A stretch of DNA of 37,473 nt from CAZRZN01 sp964604565 (lineage in GTDB: Bacteria; Pseudomonadota; Alphaproteobacteria; Rhodobacterales; Rhodobacteraceae), in contig CAZRZN010000014.1 in the NCBI GenBank assembly GCA_964604565.1, positions 1 through 37,473 on the forward strand. The letters are read 5' to 3'. Made by a program: the position numbers and the translations under genes. Position 1 is the stretch's first letter. Each line of letters opens with the position of its first letter. Below, piece after piece: positions 33,001 to 37,473 of the stretch. The notes beneath the pieces are model-generated. The model did not search any database. It was not told where the DNA came from and saw only the letters and a list, made by a program, of their open reading frames with translations.

Positions 33001-34044
33001 TCAACGCCGCGCGTCAAAACCGAACCCTTCGGGCACCTCATCATGGCCTTCAAGGACCAGATTTGCCATGACCTCGCCAACCTTGGGCGCCATGCCAAAG
33101 CCGATCTTGAACCCACCATTCGCGACATAATGCCCGGGACGCCCGGGCCATGCGCCCAGCAGCGGGGCGCGGCTTCGCGCCCGAGGGCGGACACCGGCCC
33201 AACGCTCCAGCACTCTTGCACCTGCCAGAGCGGGAACCGCCGCCTGCGCCCGTGCGATCAGATCGTCACAGCGCATATCCACCGTATCTGCCGCCTCGAA
33301 CTCCCGCTCCGAGGTCGAGCCGATCGCAACCGTTCCATCGGCGTGGGGCACAATGTGCAGCCCGTCCACGAAAAGCTGGGGCGCCGACCGCGCTTCGAAT
33401 TGCAAAAGCACGGCCTGACCCTTCACCCCATCGCCGACCGGACGGCCCAGATCCGCTGAAAGGGCCCGCAGACCCTGCCAGCCTGCCGCCCAGATCACCG
33501 CCCCTGCATCATCGGCTTCGGTCACGATCTCGGCGCCCTGCGCCAAAAGCGCGGTCGCAAGGGCGGCGCAGGCGCGACGGGGGAACATTCGGGCGCTCAG
33601 TGTGTCGCGGACCAGATAGCCGGTTGGCGTTTCGGGCACCCAGACGTCCTTGATCCCGGACGCCTCCACGACTTCCCAGATCGCCGTTCCCCGCCAGAGG
33701 GCATCCGCCCCTTCGGATCGGGCCTGCGCAAGGGACAGGCCCTTTTCGTCTGTCACCGGTTGTAGCCTGCCTGTGCGAGCATAACCCGCGCTGACCCCTG
33801 TCCGTGCCTCCACCCCGGCCCAAAAGGCGTCTGCCATCAGCAGGCTGTCGAGTTGGAATGCCTTTTTTTCGTTCCAGTTCTCGGGCACATGCGGCGCAAG
33901 GGCACCGACAATCCCTCCCGAGGCCCCGGCCCCGGGACCAAGGGGATCGACCACGCGCACCCGGGCGCCGCGCAGCAGACAGGCCCAAGCCACCGAAAGT
34001 CCGAAGATCCCGGCCCCGCGTATCGTCACATCCACGCTTGCCAT
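33001..34044 (-). CDS. FAD-dependent oxidoreductase, probable stand-alone MnmC C-terminal-domain counterpart
   Basis: This 347-residue protein is of the D-amino-acid-oxidase/glycine-oxidase (DAO) family. The FAD-binding Rossmann motif is VTIRGAGIFGLSVAWACLLRG near the start, followed by GAGASGGIVGALAPH. The C-terminal region has LERWAGVRPRARSRAPLLG and HYVANGGFKIGFGMAPKVGE. The ATG at 34044 has GGTGGAG at good spacing; longer in-frame starts do not. It is divergent from mnmD, and in E. coli the two activities are fused in MnmC, so the oxidase step on carboxymethylaminomethyl-uridine of tRNA is the likely role. A general amine oxidase cannot be excluded. Confidence 0.82.
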   Translation of the reverse strand: MASVDVTIRGAGIFGLSVAWACLLRGARVRVVDPLGPGAGASGGIVGALAPHVPENWNEKKAFQLDSLLMADAFWAGVEARTGVSAGYARTGRLQPVTDEKGLSLAQARSEGADALWRGTAIWEVVEASGIKDVWVPETPTGYLVRDTLSARMFPRRACAALATALLAQGAEIVTEADDAGAVIWAAGWQGLRALSADLGRPVGDGVKGQAVLLQFEARSAPQLFVDGLHIVPHADGTVAIGSTSEREFEAADTVDMRCDDLIARAQAAVPALAGARVLERWAGVRPRARSRAPLLGAWPGRPGHYVANGGFKIGFGMAPKVGEVMANLVLEGHDEVPEGFGFDARR

Positions 34045-34093
34045 CGGCTGCTCCACCCGCCAGAACTGTTCGCGCTTCATAAGGACAAGGCCG

Positions 34094-34768
34094 ATGGCAG
34101 ACCAGAGCAGGCCGCTCGACTGGCGCGGCGAAACGCCCGTCTCGACGCGCTTTGACGATCCGTATTTCTCTCTGGAGAATGGGCTGGCTGAAACCACCCA
34201 TGTCTTTCTGACGGGCAACGGACTGCCCCGGAGGTTCCGGGACGGATTTCACATCGCAGAGCTTGGGTTCGGCACCGGGCTGAACTTGCTGGCGGCGCTG
34301 CATCTCTGGCGGACCACCGGGCAGACGGGTGTGCTGCGGTTCACCTCCTTCGAGGCCTTTCCCCTTTCGCCGCAGGACATGATCCGCGCGCAGGCTGCCT
34401 TTGCCGACCTTGCACCACTGGCGCGGGAAATGGCCCCGCTTTGGGGCGCGCCGCGGTTCGATCTGCACGATCTTCGGTTCGAGTTGATAATGGGGGACGC
34501 CCGCAGAACCCTGCCGCCCTGGGAGGGCAGTGCCGACGGCTGGTTTCTCGACGGCTTCTCCCCGGCCAGAAACCCGGAACTCTGGGACCCGTCCCTGATG
34601 GCAGAGGTCGCGCGTCACATGGCGCCGGGCGGGACGGCGGCAACCTACACGGCGGCAGGCCACGTCAGGCGCGCCCTTCAGGCGGCGGGACTTGAGGTTG
34701 AACGGATCAAGGGATATGGCCGAAAGCGTCACATGACAATCGCACGCAAACCGGGTTCGACGCGCTGA
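34094..34768 (+). CDS. mnmD: tRNA (mnm5s2U34)-methyltransferase MnmD
   Basis: This 224-residue SAM-dependent methyltransferase corresponds to the N-terminal half of E. coli MnmC. SAM motif I is AELGFGTGLNLLAAL (56-68). The family signature FLDGFSPARNPELWD lies at 151-165 and YTAAGHVRRALQAAGLEVER follows. It would add the last methyl group at the wobble uridine of certain tRNAs. The ATG at 34094 follows AAGGACAAGG. The adjacent divergent FAD oxidoreductase is the presumed partner, 49 bases away. Confidence 0.93.
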   Translation: MADQSRPLDWRGETPVSTRFDDPYFSLENGLAETTHVFLTGNGLPRRFRDGFHIAELGFGTGLNLLAALHLWRTTGQTGVLRFTSFEAFPLSPQDMIRAQAAFADLAPLAREMAPLWGAPRFDLHDLRFELIMGDARRTLPPWEGSADGWFLDGFSPARNPELWDPSLMAEVARHMAPGGTAATYTAAGHVRRALQAAGLEVERIKGYGRKRHMTIARKPGSTR

Positions 34769-34826
34769 CCGCGTCTTGTCGCAACCCTGCCGCGCGAAGC
34801 CGAAACCACCCCAACCCGGATCCCTG

Positions 34827-35696
34827 ATGGCACAGCAAAACACGCGACTCGGCATCTGGCTCATGGTGGCCACGACATTTGTCTTTGCCATGCAGGACGG
34901 GATCTCGCGGCATCTGGCCGGCGAATATAATGTCATGCTCGTGGTCATGGTGCGCTACTGGTTCTTTGCCGCCTTCGTGCTGGCGGTGGCCGCGCGCAAG
35001 GCCGGCGGGTTGAGCGCCGCGGCGCAAAGCGCATTCCCCTGGCTTCAGGCCTTTCGCGGCGCCCTTCTGGTCATCGAAATCAACATCATGGTGCTCGGGT
35101 TCGTCTTTCTGGGCCTTGTCGAAAGTCACGCGGTCTTTGCCTGCTATCCGCTTCTGGTCGCCGCATTGTCCGGTCCGGTGCTGGGAGAGCGCGTGGGTTG
35201 GCGGCGTTGGGTTGCGATCGGCGTCGGTTTCGTCGGTGTGGTGATCATCCTTCAACCCTCGGGCGGCGTGTTTTCGCCCTATGCGGTGATCCCGCTGATC
35301 GCGGCGTTGATGTTCGCGCTATACGGCCTGTTGACACGCTACGTGGCGCGCGCAGACACTTCGGCCACATCCTTTTTCTACACGGGCGTGTCGGGCGTCG
35401 TGGTGGCAACGGTTATCGGTGTGTGGTTCTGGGAACCGATGACGGCGCCGGACTGGGGCTGGATGGGGCTTTTGTGTCTGACCGGCGCCTTGGGCCATTA
35501 CCTGTTGATCCGTTGCTACGAGGTTGCCGAGGCCAGCGCGGTGCAGCCCTTTGCCTATCTGCAACTGGTCTTTGCCAGCACAATGGGCATCACGATTTTC
35601 GATGAGACATTGCGCTGGAACGTGGCCTTCGGCGCTGCGCTGATCGTTGCGGCAGGTCTTTTCACCCTTTGGCGGGCAAAGCAGGTTCGCGCCTGA
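34827..35696 (+). CDS. EamA/DMT family transporter
   Basis: This 289-residue inner-membrane protein has about ten hydrophobic segments arranged as two EamA repeats (first from GIWLMVATTFVFAMQDG, second from YAVIPLIAALMFALYGLLTRY). The second repeat includes the typical SAVQPFAYLQLVFAS segment. It is a drug/metabolite-type exporter or importer of unknown substrate. The ATG at 34827 is chosen by alignment with the family; the ribosome-binding site is weak. It follows mnmD by 58 bases and could be co-transcribed. Confidence 0.92.
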   Translation: MAQQNTRLGIWLMVATTFVFAMQDGISRHLAGEYNVMLVVMVRYWFFAAFVLAVAARKAGGLSAAAQSAFPWLQAFRGALLVIEINIMVLGFVFLGLVESHAVFACYPLLVAALSGPVLGERVGWRRWVAIGVGFVGVVIILQPSGGVFSPYAVIPLIAALMFALYGLLTRYVARADTSATSFFYTGVSGVVVATVIGVWFWEPMTAPDWGWMGLLCLTGALGHYLLIRCYEVAEASAVQPFAYLQLVFASTMGITIFDETLRWNVAFGAALIVAAGLFTLWRAKQVRA

Positions 35697-35808
35697 GATC
35701 CCTAAGCAGTGGAGCGACCCTACAGCACCGGCACAACTGCGCCGCATCGGTCCGCGGAAAGGGACTTTTGCCGGTCGTTTTCAGAGCCTCCGAATGTTCC
35801 CCGTCGGA

Positions 35809-37473
35809 TCAGCGAGCCCTGAGCGTCCCGCCGATCAACTCCTCGCTGAAAGGCACCGGATGCGGTTCCTTGCCGAGCCGCGCGCGGTAGACCGGCAAGC
35901 TTTCGGTCACCCGCATGACGTAGTTGCGCGTTTCGTCGAAGGGAATGAACTCGATCCAGTCGATGATATCGACCTCCCCCTTGCGCGGGTCGCCGAACCG
36001 TTTCATCCAGTTGATCGGTCGGCCCGGCCCGGCATTGTAGCCCGCCGCCATCATCACCGCATTGCCATCGAAACGCTCGGCCAACCCGGCCAGATAGGCC
36101 GATCCCAGCGTGGCATTATAGGCCGGATCGCTGAGCAGCCGGTCCAGATCGTAGTCAAGACCAAGCTGCCCGGATACGAGTTTTGCCGTGCCGGGCATCA
36201 ATTGCATGAACCCCCGCGCGCCCGCGCCGGAAATCACCCGGGGGTCGAATTCCGATTCGCGGCGTGCGATGGCAAGCACCAGTTCCTTGGGGACAGGATA
36301 CTCCGTCTGGGTCACCTGGGGATGCAGCGCATAATACGGGCCCGGCAGTTCGATCCCGAATTGTGCCGCGCGCTTGCCCAGCATCACCTGAATGTGCGGG
36401 CGCTTCATGTCGATCAGCATGGCGCCGATCTGTCCCATGCCGTCGCGGTCAAGGGACTCTGCCAGATGGGTTAGAAAGCGCTCCCCCAATCTGGCTTCGC
36501 CGGCGGCCAGCAACATGATTGCCGCCTCAAAGACGCTCGATCCGGTAAACTCAGCTTCGCGCCAGTCGGAAAACGTCTCTGTTCCCGCCAGCGTGGGATC
36601 GGGTGCGATACCGCCGCGCTCCGCCGCCAGAAGGCCATAAAAGGATGTCTGATACCGTGCGCCCAGCGCGTAGGCTTCGTTTGCCTCGGTCGTCTTGTCT
36701 ACCGCCTCATAGGCGCGGCCCAGCCAGTAACCCGCGCGCCCTGTCGAGATTGGCGTCCAGACGCCATCGCGGAAATTCTCGAAATGCTGCACGGCAAGGT
36801 CCGGCCGATTCAAAAACCGCAGCGCGAGATAACCGGACAGCCACTCAAGATCGGCAAAATCGTTGCCCTCGACCAGAAAATGCCGCGAGGCGATCTCATA
36901 GGCCTCTGCATAGGCACCGTCGCGCATCCGGTCCCGTGCAAGATCACGCCGCTCACCGGCCCATGCCCATGGCTCGCCCAAGGCGGCACGGTTGACCGAA
37001 TGCTGGCGCAAAAGCGCGATCGCGTCGGCCTGACGTCCCTTGCGAATACGCCACAGGAACCTTTCGTAGGCAAGACCGGGATGGTTCACCAGATCCTCCG
37101 GCACCCGGGCGATCAACGTGTCGACCCCGGGGGCCAAGGTGCGCAGGGCCAGCCGTGCCTCTGCAAGAGCCTTCCAGCCATCGTCGACCAAGGGCATCAT
37201 GAAGCCTGCATTGCGGCTCCAGCCGTTCCAGAGCGCCATGTCCATGCGCGCTTCGTGGTGGTCGCGCAGGACATCGCCCCAAAGCTCTGTAAAGGCCCGT
37301 CGCTCATCGCTGGTCAGCGACAGCGTCCGCCACGCCAGCACGATATCCGTCTGCGCGGCCCCCGCGTTGCCGGTGTCCATATGCGCTTTTGCCAGCGCAA
37401 GGGCCCCGGTGCCGGTCTGCGGCAGATCATTGGCGAAAAAGGCGCGAATCTCTTCCGGGTCGGCCTCGGACAT
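35809..37473 (-). CDS. Soluble lytic murein transglycosylase (Slt70-like), 5' partial
   Basis: 554 codons are visible. The Met at the right edge is probably internal, since the family has a signal peptide and is usually near 650 residues. The long N-terminal part is an alpha-helical superhelix (U-shaped solenoid) and the C-terminal part is the SLT domain, with catalytic Glu406 in AIARRESEFDP, then GAGARGFMQLMPGTAK and AAGYNAGPGRPINW. It cleaves peptidoglycan glycan strands in the periplasm, leaving anhydro ends. It is convergent with the EamA gene, 112 bases apart. Confidence 0.93.
   Translation of the reverse strand: MSEADPEEIRAFFANDLPQTGTGALALAKAHMDTGNAGAAQTDIVLAWRTLSLTSDERRAFTELWGDVLRDHHEARMDMALWNGWSRNAGFMMPLVDDGWKALAEARLALRTLAPGVDTLIARVPEDLVNHPGLAYERFLWRIRKGRQADAIALLRQHSVNRAALGEPWAWAGERRDLARDRMRDGAYAEAYEIASRHFLVEGNDFADLEWLSGYLALRFLNRPDLAVQHFENFRDGVWTPISTGRAGYWLGRAYEAVDKTTEANEAYALGARYQTSFYGLLAAERGGIAPDPTLAGTETFSDWREAEFTGSSVFEAAIMLLAAGEARLGERFLTHLAESLDRDGMGQIGAMLIDMKRPHIQVMLGKRAAQFGIELPGPYYALHPQVTQTEYPVPKELVLAIARRESEFDPRVISGAGARGFMQLMPGTAKLVSGQLGLDYDLDRLLSDPAYNATLGSAYLAGLAERFDGNAVMMAAGYNAGPGRPINWMKRFGDPRKGEVDIIDWIEFIPFDETRNYVMRVTESLPVYRARLGKEPHPVPFSEELIGGTLRAR

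Noticed and set aside
33509..34948. 479-codon open frame on the minus strand
   Set aside because: It overlaps the oxidoreductase in another frame and is antisense to mnmD; both of those have diagnostic motifs.

Overview
The window is a stretch of GC-rich (about 62%) chromosome from an alphaproteobacterium, almost certainly a member of the Rhodobacterales (Roseobacter/Rhodobacter group). The assignment rests on the protein families and how closely they read like that order: a phasin with a PhaR-like operator, an RsbV/RsbW-type pair resembling the RbaV/RbaW pair of Rhodobacter capsulatus, a thioredoxin-TPR CnoX with an intact CxxC, a plant-type GshA, stand-alone MnmD, and short GC-rich hairpin repeats of a kind I recall from this order. 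I see no insertion sequence, prophage, tRNA, rRNA or CRISPR array. It reads as an ordinary chromosomal backbone.

Layout. 1-1706 is the amino-terminal part of a large secreted calcium-binding (RTX) protein, cut by the window edge. 2331-2747 is a phasin with its own operator and terminator. 3144-8805 is a five-gene peptide-type ABC importer (ATPase, ATPase, binding protein, permease, permease) read leftwards, divergent from a DUF1028 predicted Ntn-hydrolase at 9106-9855. 10194-12293 encodes an exported trypsin-like protease joined to six Sel1 repeats and a peptidoglycan-binding-like tail. 12604-14363 holds cnoX, a Lon-substrate-domain protein and a Trm112-like protein. Then come exonuclease III, an AstE/AspA-type metallohydrolase, a 1-Cys peroxiredoxin, an aldehyde dehydrogenase and the pseudouridine synthase RluA.

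20620-22696 has a thiolase divergent from a STAS/HATPase partner-switching pair, with a nested operator-like dyad between them. 23115-26297 has gamma-glutamyltransferase convergent with glutamate-cysteine ligase, so glutathione turnover and synthesis lie side by side. 26359-28592 has rsmE with a small membrane protein, and ubiA with a start codon only 12 bases from that of rsmE. 28653-30909 encodes an OmpA-family envelope protein and a coiled-coil membrane protein. 31199-32619 has a HAD-IIA protein and a MaoC hydratase with a striking nested palindrome before it. 33001-34768 has the two halves of MnmC as separate divergent genes. The window closes with an EamA transporter and a soluble lytic transglycosylase that runs off the right edge.

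Themes. Peptide or gamma-glutamyl compound uptake and glutathione metabolism (importer, DUF1028, ggt, gshA), acyl-CoA/PHA-related functions (phasin, thiolase, MaoC hydratase), envelope and peptidoglycan functions (OmpA, protease with peptidoglycan-binding tail, lytic transglycosylase), and tRNA/rRNA modification (rluA, rsmE, mnmD and partner, Trm112-like). I did not find a clearly new multi-gene system. The best leads are the protease-Sel1 fusion, the DUF1028-importer unit and three strong operator-like dyads.
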